Below, in pieces: positions 39,422 to 48,679 of a stretch of 64,000 nucleotides of DNA. The position numbers were made by a program, and so were the translations under genes. Numbering within the stretch: the stretch's first letter is position 1; each line of letters begins with the position of its first letter. The notes under the pieces were generated by a model, which was not told where the DNA came from, did no database searches, and saw only the letters and a list, made by a program, of their open reading frames with translations. Origin of the DNA: Streptomyces malaysiense (GTDB lineage: Bacteria; Actinomycetota; Actinomycetes; Streptomycetales; Streptomycetaceae); NCBI RefSeq assembly GCF_000980885.2, contig NZ_LBDA02000032.1, positions 1 through 64,000 on the forward strand. The letters run 5' to 3'.

Positions 39422-40018
39422 TCAGCTGGTGCGCAGTGGCACCGGCAGGTGGTCCCAGAGGTTGACGTGGGACAGCCGCCAGTGGCCGTGGGACCATTCG
39501 AGCGCGGTGATCCCGCAGTGGTAGGGCTTGAGGCAGAAGGCGTCGGACTCCGCGGCGGCCCGGACGACCGTGGCGATCAGCCCGCCGTCCGCCACCGCGA
39601 GCACCGGCTGCCCCGACTCCCGCGCGCACCGCGTCAGTTCGACCAGAGCCGTGCGCGCCTGGGCGCGGAAGTCCAGATAGCGCTCGGACAGGAGCCTGCC
39701 GCGCCGTCTGGTGAACGGCGCTGCGGAGGACGGAAGTTCGGGTGCGAGGGGAAAGTCGGCCGCCATGAGGGTGTGCTGGACCCGGGCCGCGAGCCCCAGC
39801 GGTTCACACACGTACTCGGCCGTCTCGCGGGCCGGCGTCAGCGGGCTGGTCACCACGCTGCCCACGGTCAGTGCCGTGTCGCCGTCGAGCCGCGCGCCGT
39901 CCGCGAGCCACTTCGCCAGATGCCCGGCCTGGGTGTGCCCGAGCGGGCTGAGCGAGCTGTCCCGGCGGCGCCCCGGGGCCACCTGCGCCTGACCGTGTCG
40001 TACCAGGCAGATCTTCAC
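39422..40018 (-). CDS. Histidine phosphatase family protein
   Basis: 198 residues from the GTG at 40018, which overlaps the stop of the antiporter gene (GTGA). The N-terminal CLVRHGQAQ motif supplies the catalytic His of the phosphoglycerate-mutase-like superfamily; the second His lies in a changed context (ADGGLIATVV near residue 150, where GH is usual), and VVTSPLTPARETAEYV matches the family's conserved Ser-Pro-x-x-Arg helix. Members act on phosphate monoesters, including small molecules and phosphoproteins. In this position it could remove a phosphate from a biosynthetic intermediate or a protected product, but this is a guess. The natural reading is a two-gene unit with the cation/proton antiporter. 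Confidence 0.75.
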   Translation of the reverse strand: MKICLVRHGQAQVAPGRRRDSSLSPLGHTQAGHLAKWLADGARLDGDTALTVGSVVTSPLTPARETAEYVCEPLGLAARVQHTLMAADFPLAPELPSSAAPFTRRRGRLLSERYLDFRAQARTALVELTRCARESGQPVLAVADGGLIATVVRAAAESDAFCLKPYHCGITALEWSHGHWRLSHVNLWDHLPVPLRTS

Positions 40019-41367
40019 CGGACGTCCTCCACGAGCGGTTCCCGGTCGGCCTCGGAGCCTGCCCTCTCGCCGGGAGAGCCCGGCATGAGGGGTTTGCCCG
40101 CGGCCACGGTCCGGCCGAGCCAGAACCCGGCGAACTGGCTGGTCACGATGGACAGCAGCACCAGCGAGGTGAAGAACTCCTCGTTGATGACGTGCGCGCC
40201 GAACGCGACGGAGGCGAGCACGATGCCCGGACCGCCGCGCGCGTTCATCGCGACCGCGAGGTTCCTGGCCGCCGCCGAGGACTCTCCCGCCAGCCGGGCC
40301 CCGAGCCAGACGCTGGCCGACTTCACCAGGCAGGCCAGTGCCAGGAACCAGCAGAAGAACACCGGGTCGAAGTGGCGCACCAGGTCGAGCTTGACGCCGA
40401 CGATCGCGAAGTAGACCGGCACGAAGAAGCCGAGCGAGACCTGGCGCAGCGTCTCCTGGGACCGTTCCGCCGCCGCTCCCGGCGCACCCGCCACGCACAT
40501 GCCCGCAACCAGCGCGCCGAAGATCGGGTCGATGCCGAGCCCCGCGCAGGCCGCGCACAGCAGGAAGACGACGACCAGGCGGAACGCGAGCGGGCTGCGC
40601 CGCTCCAGGACGTTGGCCCGTGACCGGGACAGCCGTACGAAGAGCCTCGGGCCGAGCCACCGGGACAGCGTGAGGAACAGCAGCGGTGCCACGGTGAAGT
40701 AGGCGACGGTGGGTACCAGTTCGCCCGAGCCGTACGACGCCCACAGCCCGTAGGCGTCGGCACCGCGGGCCTGCGCCATGCCGAGGACGACGGCGAGGAC
40801 GACGTAGAGCAGGATGTCCTCGACGACGGCCACGGCAAGCACGATCCGCGCGAACAGGGTCCGCAGGATGCCGAGGTCCAGCATGATGCGGGAGATGACG
40901 GGCACGCTGGTGACCGCGACGGCCATGCCGAACACGAGCGCGAGGGCGGCGGGCGAGCCGTTGGGTCCGGCCAGATCGCCGGTGTGCACGGCGGAGGCGA
41001 CGGCCAGCCCGGAGGCGAACGGCAGGGCGAGACCGGAGACCGCGGCATACGTGATGGTGCGCCGGCCCCGGGACTCGCGGCGGGCGCGCAACTCGGCGCC
41101 GGTCAGGTACACCAGCAGCAGCATGCCGAGCTGGTAGAAGGCGCCCAGCACGGACCCGGTGGCGCCCCCGGACGGGAACAGCCAGTGCCGGACGCCCGGC
41201 GCGAACTCGCCGAGGACCGTCGGGCCGAGCACCAGGCCCCCCGCGATCTCACCGATGACCTGGGGCTGGCGCATCCGCGCGAACAGATGGCCGCCGGCAT
41301 GCGCGGCGGTGAGCAGGACGATCAGCGCGAGGAGGAGATGGGCGACCTCAGCGGCTTCGAGGGACAC
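40015..41367 (-). CDS. Cation:proton antiporter (CPA2 type)
   Basis: 450 residues from the GTG at 41367, with GGAGGAGG just upstream. Twelve to thirteen hydrophobic segments run through the protein, with features of the CPA2/KefB-like sodium or potassium/proton exchangers: PQVIGEIAGGLVLGPTVLG after helix 1, YLTGAELRAR, and the paired acidic site AVAVVEDILLYVV. The C-terminus is short, with no Rossmann regulatory domain. Antiporters of this kind appear in several actinomycete antibiotic clusters, where ion exchange or self-protection has been suggested. Its gene overlaps the downstream phosphatase gene by 4 bases. Family call firm; role in the cluster unknown. Confidence 0.85.
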   Translation of the reverse strand: MSLEAAEVAHLLLALIVLLTAAHAGGHLFARMRQPQVIGEIAGGLVLGPTVLGEFAPGVRHWLFPSGGATGSVLGAFYQLGMLLLVYLTGAELRARRESRGRRTITYAAVSGLALPFASGLAVASAVHTGDLAGPNGSPAALALVFGMAVAVTSVPVISRIMLDLGILRTLFARIVLAVAVVEDILLYVVLAVVLGMAQARGADAYGLWASYGSGELVPTVAYFTVAPLLFLTLSRWLGPRLFVRLSRSRANVLERRSPLAFRLVVVFLLCAACAGLGIDPIFGALVAGMCVAGAPGAAAERSQETLRQVSLGFFVPVYFAIVGVKLDLVRHFDPVFFCWFLALACLVKSASVWLGARLAGESSAAARNLAVAMNARGGPGIVLASVAFGAHVINEEFFTSLVLLSIVTSQFAGFWLGRTVAAGKPLMPGSPGERAGSEADREPLVEDVR

Positions 41368-41442
41368 GGCTCCTCCTCCCTTCCGGGGCTGTGCGGACCA
41401 GTGCGGATACCACGGGTGTCCCTTCTGCTCGGCCGGTCGTGC

Positions 41443-42804
41443 CTAGACGGAGACCACACAGTCGTCGGAGCAGCCCGCGCCCGCGACACTGACGATTCCC
41501 TCCCTTCCGTCGCCGAAGAACCGCGCGAACAGGCCGGCTGGGCGGCCGCCGAACAGCAGCGGCCCGAACACCGGGGCCACCTCGGTGTCGTACGGCTCGT
41601 CCACCCCGTCCGCCACCACCGCCAGCCGGCAGGTGCGCGGCGCCACGAACTCCTGCACCACACTGGTACCGGTCTCCGCGGCCGCCGCCACCGCCGCCGC
41701 CCATGCGCCCTGGTCCGTCTCCCGGCCGATGAGGACCTGCCGGCCGCTCATGCCGATGCTCTCCTTGAGCACCAGCGACTCCCGGTGCGAGACGGTGAAC
41801 TCCACCAGGTCGACCTCGCGTTCACCCCGCGTCGTCCACCGGTGGGACAGGACGCGGGTCCACGGCAGATAGGTGTCGACGAGGGCGCGCTCGGCGGCGC
41901 TCATCCACGGGCGGCCCTCCGACAGCAGGCCCATGGTCAGCTTGCTGGACAGGAAGGTGGAGGTCTGGGTGCCGACCAGGAGGCAGCCGTTGTCCAGCGC
42001 GGCCCCGACCGGCGCGGTGTCGATGCCGAGTTCGGCCCAGTCCGCGATGGTGAAGTCCCGGAGCCCCAGCCCGTACCGCAGCCGGGGCGGGCAGTCCCAG
42101 GCCTCGTGCAGATCCTCGGGCTCGAAGAAGCGCGCGATCAGGCCATGACTGTTGAAGTGGTCGACCTGGAGATCGAAGTACCGGGTGAGGCCGCCCTGGT
42201 CGCGGGCGCTGCCCACCATCGCCACCCGGGGCGGCAGCCCGGACTCGGCGCAGAGCTGCCGGAACATCTCGGCGCGTACGGTGAACGGGTCCTGGCAGCC
42301 GAACGGCAGCCGCCCCCCGGCGTCGGTGTACAGCCGCCGCCAGACCGCCATCCGGCAGTGGAACTCCACCGGGCCGCCCAGCGCGCCGCTGACGTTGAAC
42401 TCCAGGAACCGCGGTCCGTCCGGTCCGATCACGATGTCGGGACGGGCCACGCAGTCCGCGTACCGCTCCTCGGTGAACTGGTCGGCGAGGAACAGCCGGC
42501 GCTCCCCGGGCGGCATGCGGTACGCGGCCAGCCGCCCCTCCGTGGTGGCCGCGCTCTCCAGGGCGGCGCGCCGCACCAGGTCGAGCAGGGCCCGCGAGAC
42601 GCGGAACAACTCGGCGTAGGACGCGGTCGGCAGCGCGATCGGGGCGGCCGGCAGATGCGTCTGGTACCAGTAGCCCGTGTCCCGTATCTCGTGCCGCAGC
42701 ATGTCGCGGAGCGTCGCCGCACCGGCCGCGGGCGCCAGCCGGTGCCGGCCGAACCACGGGTGGCCCGTCACCGGCGAGGGGTCCGCCTCCAGGAGCACGG
42801 TCAT
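41443..42804 (-). CDS. ATP-grasp-like ligase of unknown specificity
   Basis: 453 residues from an ATG with GAGGAAG upstream. I see two blocks reminiscent of circularly permuted or glutathionylspermidine-synthase-like ATP-grasp proteins: FLEFNVSGALGG near residue 135 (an E-x-N metal site) and SLVLKESIGMSGRQVLIG near residue 340 (a Lys and Gly-rich ATP loop), with VVQEFV following. The C-terminus ends in a small Cys motif (GCSDDCVVSV). ATP-grasp enzymes join a carboxylate to an amine or thiol through an acyl phosphate. In this cluster it could couple the unusual building block made by the neighbouring CoA/PLP enzymes to an amino acid. The match is by eye and the family is less certain than the fold. 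Confidence 0.55.
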   Translation of the reverse strand: MTVLLEADPSPVTGHPWFGRHRLAPAAGAATLRDMLRHEIRDTGYWYQTHLPAAPIALPTASYAELFRVSRALLDLVRRAALESAATTEGRLAAYRMPPGERRLFLADQFTEERYADCVARPDIVIGPDGPRFLEFNVSGALGGPVEFHCRMAVWRRLYTDAGGRLPFGCQDPFTVRAEMFRQLCAESGLPPRVAMVGSARDQGGLTRYFDLQVDHFNSHGLIARFFEPEDLHEAWDCPPRLRYGLGLRDFTIADWAELGIDTAPVGAALDNGCLLVGTQTSTFLSSKLTMGLLSEGRPWMSAAERALVDTYLPWTRVLSHRWTTRGEREVDLVEFTVSHRESLVLKESIGMSGRQVLIGRETDQGAWAAAVAAAAETGTSVVQEFVAPRTCRLAVVADGVDEPYDTEVAPVFGPLLFGGRPAGLFARFFGDGREGIVSVAGAGCSDDCVVSV

Positions 42805-42921
42805 CCGTCTTCCTCTCTTTCCCTCTCTCTGATCACGAGGCGCTGCGCACCGCTAAGGTGTGCGCGGCGCCGCCGCGAGTCCGGCGTCCGCGGTCCGTAA
42901 ACGCACACGGGAGACAGCCGT

Positions 42922-43413
42922 ATGACACTGCGTCGGGTGGGCGACAACGAGTACGTCGAGGAACACGGAGGCGACTACGAGGACTTCGAGCCGGGGATGG
43001 TGATCAGACACTGGCCCGGCCGCACCATCACCGAGTCGGACAACACCTGGCTGACGCTGCTGACGATGAACCAGCACCCGCTGCACTTCGACAAGGCCTA
43101 CGGCGAAGGCGCCGAGTACGGCAGGGTGCTGGTGAACAGCGGCATCACCATCTGCCTGATCAGCGGCATGACCGTACAGGCGCTGTCCGCGCGGGCGGTG
43201 GCCAACCTCGGCTGGGACCGGATCCGGCTGAAGGACCCGGTGTACGTCGGCGACACCCTGTACGCGACGAGCCGCGTCCTGGACAAGCGGCTGTCCAGGT
43301 CCCGGCCCGGACAGGGGATCGTCACGGTCGAGACGACCGGACACAAGTCCACCGGGGAGACCGTCATCGTCTTCGAGCGGTCCTTCATGGTCCGCTGCCG
43401 CCACACGGCCTGA
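42922..43413 (+). CDS. MaoC-like (R)-enoyl-CoA hydratase/dehydratase
   Basis: 163 residues, ATG at 42922 with GGGAG upstream. A hot-dog fold hydratase: DFEPGMVIRHWPGRTITESDN, then the substrate segment MNQHPLHFDKAY and the VNSGI helix, as in MaoC and mesaconyl- or itaconyl-CoA hydratases. The catalytic Asp-x-x-x-x-His pair is represented by Asp and His in this segment. The family adds or removes water across CoA thioester double bonds. It is the only plus-strand gene inside the biosynthetic block and is divergent from the ATP-grasp gene, with a 117-base shared promoter region. It probably dehydrates a malyl-type CoA ester made by the HpcH/HpaI aldolase further along. Confidence 0.85.
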   Translation: MTLRRVGDNEYVEEHGGDYEDFEPGMVIRHWPGRTITESDNTWLTLLTMNQHPLHFDKAYGEGAEYGRVLVNSGITICLISGMTVQALSARAVANLGWDRIRLKDPVYVGDTLYATSRVLDKRLSRSRPGQGIVTVETTGHKSTGETVIVFERSFMVRCRHTA

Positions 43414-43430
43414 CGCCACCGCCCCGCACG

Positions 43431-44387
43431 TCATGGTGCCGCGCCCGCGCACAGGGCGGCCGCGGCCGCGGTGTCCTCGATGGCCAGACCCACCCCGCGG
43501 AACACCGAGGTACGGCCGCCGGCCGCGGCCGTGGAGCCGACCAGCTCGCCCAGCTCGCGCAGGGCCCCCGGGGCGATCAGGCCGCCGGCCAGCGCGGCCC
43601 GCACCTCCCCGGCCTCCTCGCACGCGGCCCGCCGTTCCTCCACCACGACGAGTGCGTCGGCGAGCAGCGCCGGATCGACCTCCAGGGCGTCCTCATGGGT
43701 GCCGCCGATCACGTTGAGGTGCGCGCCCGGGGCCACCCAGCCGGCCTCGACCAGCGGTTCGCGCGCGCCGGTCGACGTCGTCGTGCAGATCACGGAGGCG
43801 TCGGTGACTGCCTCCTCCGCGGTGTCGCACACGGTCACCCGGAGCCCGCCGTCCGAGGCGTCCCGCACCCACCGCGCGAACTCCATCGTGCGTTCGCGGG
43901 TACGGGAGAACACCCGGACCGTGCGCGGCGGCCGCACCGCGGACACGGCCCGCACCAGGGCCCGCGCCTGCACCCCGGCACCCAGCACGGCCAGGTCGGC
44001 GGCATCCTCGGGGGCGCACAGCCGGGTGGCCAGCGCGGCGACCGCACCGGTGCGGACGGCGGTCAGCTCGGCGCCGTCCAGCAGGGCGGTGATCCGGCCG
44101 GTCGCCAGATCGGTGACCGCGACGACCCCGTGGATCAGCGGCAGGCCGCGCTCCGGATTCCCCGGCGTCAGCGTGGTGATCTTGACGCTGCCCACGCCGT
44201 GCCGCTCCCACACCGAGGCCGCCGCGAGCAGTTCCCCGCCGCGCTCGTGCGGGACGATCGTGCGCGGGGGAGAGGCCGTACGCCCGGCGGACAGGTCGGC
44301 GAAGGCCTCGGCGAGCGCGTCGACCACCCGCAGCAGCCGCTCGGTGCCCCCCATGTCCCCGGGCCCGATGAACACCGGCCCGCTCAC
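43431..44387 (-). CDS. Ornithine cyclodeaminase / mu-crystallin family protein
   Basis: 318 residues from a GTG that overlaps the stop of the aldolase gene (GTGA). The family layout is clear: [37 protein letters not shown], then a NAD(P)-binding Rossmann unit with [12 protein letters not shown] near residue 137. Relatives include ornithine cyclodeaminase, alanine dehydrogenase and mu-crystallin, a ketimine reductase; others make N-substituted or diamino acids in natural-product pathways. It is the last of seven overlapping genes in a coupled operon. It may reduce an imine or form a cyclic imino acid from the building block made by that operon. The exact reaction cannot be read from sequence. 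Confidence 0.8.
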   Translation of the reverse strand: MSGPVFIGPGDMGGTERLLRVVDALAEAFADLSAGRTASPPRTIVPHERGGELLAAASVWERHGVGSVKITTLTPGNPERGLPLIHGVVAVTDLATGRITALLDGAELTAVRTGAVAALATRLCAPEDAADLAVLGAGVQARALVRAVSAVRPPRTVRVFSRTRERTMEFARWVRDASDGGLRVTVCDTAEEAVTDASVICTTTSTGAREPLVEAGWVAPGAHLNVIGGTHEDALEVDPALLADALVVVEERRAACEEAGEVRAALAGGLIAPGALRELGELVGSTAAAGGRTSVFRGVGLAIEDTAAAAALCAGAAP

Positions 44388-45394
44388 GCGGCCGGTCCCC
44401 GCGCGCTCAGCTCCGCGACCACGTCCCCGATCATGTCCTCCTGCCCGGCGATGGCCTGCCGCCTGCCGAGTTCGAAGAACACGTCCCGGGGGTCGACGCC
44501 CGCCCGCCGCGCCTGTTCGAGGACCTGGTGCCTGAAGCCGGAGAAGACCCCGGCGAGACCGCTGACGATGCTCAGCGAACCGGTCACCGGAGGCGCCGGC
44601 ATGAGGGCGCGCTCGGCGAACTCGGCGGCGTCCAGCAGCGCGTACAGATCGATGCCGGTGGTGAACCCGGTGCGCTCCAGCACCGGTACCAGCACCTCCA
44701 GTTGGGTGTTGCCGGCGCCCGCCCCGAAGCCGCGCGCACAGCCGTCGATGATCCCGGCGCCCGCCCGCGCGGCCGCGACCGAGTTGGCCACGGCCATGCC
44801 GAGGTTGTCGTGTCCGTGGAAGATCACCGGCACGTCGACGGCGGCCCGGATGGCACCGATACGCTCGCTGACGTCGTCCGGCAGGAAGTGCCCGGCGGAG
44901 TCCATGATGCCGACCGCGCGGGCCCCGTAGCCGACGGCGCGGGCCGCGTTCTCGGCGAGTTCGGCGGGGGAGGCCATATGGCTCATCATGAGCACGCAGT
45001 GGGCCTCGGCGCCCTGCTCGGCGAGGAAGCCCAGATGGCGTTCGGCCAGCGAGCCCTCGGTGCAGTGCACGCCGATCCGCACCACGTCCGCGCCCTGCCT
45101 CAGGGCCCTGCGCAGATCGTCGGAGGTGCCCCAGCCGGGGAGCAGGAACACCCCCATCCGGCTGTGCCGCAGGGCCTCCCGCACGGTGGACAGCATCAGG
45201 TCGTCCGGTACGGCGGCGCGGCCGACCTGGACGGACGAGGCGCCGAGCCCGTTGCCGTGCCCCACCTCCACCACCGGTACCCCCGCGGCGTCGGCGGCGG
45301 CCGCGTAGCCGCGCAGCGCGTCCGTGCCGAGCTGATGGCGCACCGCGTGCTGGCCGTCGCGCAGGGTGGGGTCGTGGATAACCACGGCGGTCAT
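44384..45394 (-). CDS. 4-hydroxy-2-oxoacid aldolase (MhpE/DmpG-like)
   Basis: 336 residues from the ATG at 45394 (ATGA overlap with the dehydrogenase gene). The N-terminal [15 protein letters not shown] matches the active-site strand of 4-hydroxy-2-oxovalerate aldolases, and [14 protein letters not shown] supplies the metal-binding His pair. These manganese-dependent enzymes cleave 4-hydroxy-2-oxoacids to pyruvate plus an aldehyde, and can run in reverse. It sits next to an acylating aldehyde dehydrogenase, the partner it normally forms a channelling complex with in aromatic catabolism, but no catabolic genes are near. In nikkomycin biosynthesis a similar pair builds a 4-hydroxy-2-oxo side chain from an acyl-CoA, and I infer a comparable biosynthetic use here. 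Confidence 0.9.
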   Translation of the reverse strand: MTAVVIHDPTLRDGQHAVRHQLGTDALRGYAAAADAAGVPVVEVGHGNGLGASSVQVGRAAVPDDLMLSTVREALRHSRMGVFLLPGWGTSDDLRRALRQGADVVRIGVHCTEGSLAERHLGFLAEQGAEAHCVLMMSHMASPAELAENAARAVGYGARAVGIMDSAGHFLPDDVSERIGAIRAAVDVPVIFHGHDNLGMAVANSVAAARAGAGIIDGCARGFGAGAGNTQLEVLVPVLERTGFTTGIDLYALLDAAEFAERALMPAPPVTGSLSIVSGLAGVFSGFRHQVLEQARRAGVDPRDVFFELGRRQAIAGQEDMIGDVVAELSARGPAA

Positions 45395-46311
45395 CGGCTC
45401 ACCCCCCGCCGGGCGGCCGGGGCGAGCCGGACCGCGTGCTGTTCGGCGACCAGGACCGCGGCCGCGTCGATGATGTCCAGGTTGCCCGCGTAGGCGGGCA
45501 GCACCTCGCTGTCGGCGGTCACTTCGAGGGTGACGACGACCAGTTCGCCGCGCACGTCGCAGGTACGGACGCGGTAACCGGGCGCGAACTCCCGCACCCG
45601 CGCGGCCGCCTCGTCCACCACGGCCCGTACCGTCCCGGCATCGGCCCCGGGCGCCACCGCGTGCACGGTGGTACGGAAGGTCGCCGGGGGCACGGCCGGG
45701 CTGATGTTGAGGATCGCCTTGGTGCCGCCCACGCCGGTGAACGCGGTGAGCGCCTGCTGGGTCGTCGCGACGTACTCGTCCAGGTTGAGCCGGGTGGCCC
45801 GGCCCGCGACGCTGCTGGCGACGGTCGAGACGACTTCGAGGTACCGCACGTCGAAGCGGTCGGCGAGGGCGTGCGCGACCGGGACCGACGCCTGGCCGCC
45901 ACAGCTGATCAGGCTGACGTCGCCCTCGGGCGGCGCGTGCACACCGGTCACGGTCGGCACCACCATCTGCCCGATCTTGCTCGGCGTCAGATCGATCAGC
46001 AGCGTGTCGAACGACCGCAGCAGCCGCCGGTGTTCGGCGTGCGCCCGCGCGTTGGTGGCGTCGAAGACGACGTCGAAGGGGCGGGGCGCGGCGAGGACCG
46101 CGCCGATCCCGTCCGCGCTGGTCGGACAGCCCAGCCCGGCGGCGCGGCGCAGCCCCGCCGACTCCGGGTCGCGCCCGGCCACGAGCGTGCAGTCCAGCAC
46201 GGGCGAACGGCGGATCTTGGAGACCAGGTCCTGCCCGATGGATCCGGTGCCGATGACGGCGACGGAGATGCCCGGGACGGTGTGCACGGCGCTGTCGTCG
46301 GTGACGATCAC
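45391..46311 (-). CDS. Acylating aldehyde dehydrogenase (MhpF/DmpF-like)
   Basis: 306 residues from the GTG at 46311, overlapping the upstream stop by 4 bases; the longer open frame upstream is repeat-rich shadow. The NAD-binding loop is [12 protein letters not shown] near residue 20 and the acyl-enzyme cysteine is Cys137 in [10 protein letters not shown], as in acetylating acetaldehyde dehydrogenases of about 300 residues. These enzymes interconvert an aldehyde and its CoA thioester. Paired with the adjacent 4-hydroxy-2-oxoacid aldolase, it could reduce an acyl-CoA to the aldehyde used by the aldolase, or work the opposite way. Cluster context favours a biosynthetic direction. Confidence 0.9.
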   Translation of the reverse strand: MIVTDDSAVHTVPGISVAVIGTGSIGQDLVSKIRRSPVLDCTLVAGRDPESAGLRRAAGLGCPTSADGIGAVLAAPRPFDVVFDATNARAHAEHRRLLRSFDTLLIDLTPSKIGQMVVPTVTGVHAPPEGDVSLISCGGQASVPVAHALADRFDVRYLEVVSTVASSVAGRATRLNLDEYVATTQQALTAFTGVGGTKAILNISPAVPPATFRTTVHAVAPGADAGTVRAVVDEAAARVREFAPGYRVRTCDVRGELVVVTLEVTADSEVLPAYAGNLDIIDAAAVLVAEQHAVRLAPAARRGVSR

Positions 46312-47408
46312 CGCGCGGCCTCCGAGTCCGATACCCGGGGACCGGCCGAACCCGCCGCACCCGTACCCGCACCCGCCGCACCCGCACCGGCCGCACCCAC
46401 GTGCCCCGGACCTGTATCGGTCGCTCCCGGGTCCGTGGCTCCCGGGTCCGTGGCTCCCGGGTCCGTGGCTCCCGGGTCCGTGGCTCCCGGGTCCGCGGTT
46501 CCCCTGGGGACGGTCTCCGGGGCCGCCGCCCGCGGACCCGCCGTCCGCGCGCCCGTCGGCGCGAACCGCGCGTGCCACGCGTCCCCGCGCTCCACCGTCA
46601 TCCGCGCCCGGCGGGCGAACGGCGGGCCGACCATGGCGCCGTCCAGCAGCGCCACACCGCCGTCCGCGGCCCGGACCGCCTCGGTGACCCGGCGCGCGCG
46701 GCGCAGTTCCGCCATGTCGGGCCGCAACGCCCGGTTGATCGCCGCGAGTTCGCTCGGATGCACCGCCACCTTGCCGTGGAAGCCCAGCTCCCGCACCCGC
46801 TCGATCTCCTCGGCCAGCACCTCGGGCGCGTCGAGCCGGAAATTGGCGGTGTCGACACAGGCGGTCCCGTACCGCGCGCAGGCGAGGGCCATCGCCTGAC
46901 GGACGGCGAGGAGCCCGGCCCAGGTGATCTCGACGCCCAGGGTCGCGGCCAGATCGGCCGAGCCGAGGATCAGCCCGTCGGCGGCCTCGGCGATGCCGTC
47001 CACGGCGCGGACGCCGGCCGGGGTCTCCAGCGTCACGTAGATCTCCGGGTGCGCCCCGGCCGTGGCGAGGGTGTCCCGCAGCAGCCTCACCTCGACGGAT
47101 GAGTCCACCATGGTCATCACGACGATGCCGGGGCGGACCGGGGACTCGGCGAGCATCAGCAGGTCGCGTACGGCGTCCAGGGTGCCCAGCGGATTGATCC
47201 GCACCGCGGTGTTGGCCGGGACCGGCGCCTTTCCCAGTGCCCTTCGGCACACCTCGCGCGCCGCCGGCCTGCCGGGCGGCGGAACGGCGTCCTCCAGGTC
47301 GATCAGATGCACATCGGCGTCGTACGACCACGCCTTGACGACCCGGTCCAGAGAGAGCGCGGGCGTGTACAGGATGCTGCGCGGCAGCGCCCGGGTGGCG
47401 TCCGTCAC
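46308..47408 (-). CDS. HpcH/HpaI (CitE-like) aldolase with repetitive tail
   Basis: 366 residues from the GTG at 47408 (GTGA overlap). The first 290 residues form the CitE/malyl-CoA lyase barrel: [35 protein letters not shown] and [10 protein letters not shown], with acidic metal ligands in the LEDAV and LETPAG strands. Such enzymes condense or cleave acyl-CoA with 2-oxoacids to give malyl-type CoA esters. The last 75 residues are disordered and contain five copies of Asp-Pro-Gly-Ala-Thr encoded by 15-bp tandem repeats. A homologous aldolase, with a MaoC dehydratase and a glycine-C-acetyltransferase-like enzyme, is to my knowledge used to build the ketomethylene unit of ketomemicins, and all three families occur here. 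Confidence 0.85.
   Translation of the reverse strand: MTDATRALPRSILYTPALSLDRVVKAWSYDADVHLIDLEDAVPPPGRPAAREVCRRALGKAPVPANTAVRINPLGTLDAVRDLLMLAESPVRPGIVVMTMVDSSVEVRLLRDTLATAGAHPEIYVTLETPAGVRAVDGIAEAADGLILGSADLAATLGVEITWAGLLAVRQAMALACARYGTACVDTANFRLDAPEVLAEEIERVRELGFHGKVAVHPSELAAINRALRPDMAELRRARRVTEAVRAADGGVALLDGAMVGPPFARRARMTVERGDAWHARFAPTGARTAGPRAAAPETVPRGTADPGATDPGATDPGATDPGATDPGATDTGPGHVGAAGAGAAGAGTGAAGSAGPRVSDSEAAR
46420..46494. repeat. Five 15-bp tandem repeats
   Basis: Five head-to-tail copies of GTGGCTCCCGGGTCC (the first copy has one change, GTCGC at its start). On the minus strand they encode the DPGAT pentapeptide repeats in the tail of the CitE-like aldolase. The unit length keeps the frame, so copy number could vary without loss of function. 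Confidence 0.9.
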
Positions 47409-48679
47409 AGTGCCGCCTCCCCGGGCGCGGGTATCGCGGGGCAGGCGCCGACCTCGGTGAGGACCGCGCACAGCCCCCGGATCTGCTCCTCGGTCTGGCC
47501 CGCGCGCATCATCACCCGCAGGCCCGCCGTGCCGCGGGCGACGATCGGGAAGAACACCGGGGAGACGTAGAACCCGGCCTCGAAGACCCGCCGCCCGGCC
47601 TCGATGACCGTCTCGTCGCTCATCGGCACCAGCCGGATCGGGTAGGTGCTGCCGGTCTGCGCGGTGTGCACCAGGGAGTCGAAGAGCTCGATGTTGCGGT
47701 ACAACCGGGACTGGAGCGTGCTCAGTTCGGGTGTGCGGTGGATCTCGGCCGAGGCGAGGCCCGCGCCCACCGCGGCCGTGTTCAGCAACTGCGAGTAGTT
47801 CAGGGCGCCGCCGAAGCGCTCGATGATCCGCAGCGTCTCCTTCTCGTACCCGTCGAGCACGATGGCCGCGCCACTGGTGCCGAACGCCTTGTTCAGGGTG
47901 ACCACCACGATGGTGCGTTCGTCCAGCACCGGGCTGTGCGTGCGGACGTAGCCGACGCCGCGCTCGCCGTAGGCCGACAGCGAGTGGGAGTCGTCGTAGT
48001 AGACCAGCAGGCCGTACCTGTCCTGGAGTTCGGCCAGTTCCTTGACCGGCGCGTAGCCGCCCAGGCTGTCGCTGCCGTCGCAGACGTAGGCGACGCGCGC
48101 GTACTTCCTGCACGCGTCCTCGATGAAGTCGAGGTCGTGGTGGGGCGAGGTGACGACCTCGGTCTCGTCGGCGCACACGGGCTTGAGGTTCGACATCGAG
48201 ACATGGGCGTTCTTGTCGAAGACCATCAACGGCCGTGTGCCGTCGCCGAGATGGCCGGAGGCGATCAGCGGCAGCAGCCCGAAGGTGGCCGTGCTGGCCG
48301 CGATGGAGCACACCACGTGCGCGCCGAACAGCTCGCCGAGGGAGTCCTCCAGCTCCAGCATCGCGGGGATCTGCACCCGGCTGCGGGCGATGCAGTGGTC
48401 CAGGACGCCGTAGCGGCGCATCGCTTCGAGGCCGCCCTCGATCACCTTCGGATGGGAGTCCAGGTCGAGGTAGGAGCAGCAGCTGAAGTTGACGAACTCG
48501 TGTCCGTCCGCGACGAAGTCGTGTCCGGCGGTGGTCCGCAGCACCCCGGAGTCCAGGTCGGCCACGATGCCGGCCAGACCGTTGCGCTCCGACATGTCCC
48601 AGAACTCGTTGCCGATGCCGATGAGCTTGTCGTTGTTGCGGTACCGGTGGGTGGGGGTGATGGTGATGCGCTCCGTCAT
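47405..48679 (-). CDS. Alpha-oxoamine synthase (KBL/BioF-like PLP enzyme)
   Basis: 424 residues from an ATG overlapping the JmjC gene's stop (ATGA). The fold-type I PLP pattern of the alpha-oxoamine synthase family is visible: NFSCCSYLDLDSHPKV, a YYDDSHSLSAYGERGVG block with the Asp and His that hold the cofactor, and the Schiff-base Lys near residue 262 in VTLNKAFGTSG. Members join an acyl-CoA to an amino acid with loss of carboxylate or CoA, giving aminoketones (8-amino-7-oxononanoate, aminoacetone precursor, aminolevulinate). The usual SLSK before the Lys is TLNK here. With the CitE-like and MaoC-like enzymes it may create a carbon-carbon bond in place of a peptide bond. The substrates are unknown. 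Confidence 0.85.
   Translation of the reverse strand: MTERITITPTHRYRNNDKLIGIGNEFWDMSERNGLAGIVADLDSGVLRTTAGHDFVADGHEFVNFSCCSYLDLDSHPKVIEGGLEAMRRYGVLDHCIARSRVQIPAMLELEDSLGELFGAHVVCSIAASTATFGLLPLIASGHLGDGTRPLMVFDKNAHVSMSNLKPVCADETEVVTSPHHDLDFIEDACRKYARVAYVCDGSDSLGGYAPVKELAELQDRYGLLVYYDDSHSLSAYGERGVGYVRTHSPVLDERTIVVVTLNKAFGTSGAAIVLDGYEKETLRIIERFGGALNYSQLLNTAAVGAGLASAEIHRTPELSTLQSRLYRNIELFDSLVHTAQTGSTYPIRLVPMSDETVIEAGRRVFEAGFYVSPVFFPIVARGTAGLRVMMRAGQTEEQIRGLCAVLTEVGACPAIPAPGEAAL

Noticed and set aside
45436..46899. A 487-codon plus-strand open frame
   Set aside because: Antisense to the aldehyde dehydrogenase and aldolase genes, whose active-site motifs are intact on the minus strand.
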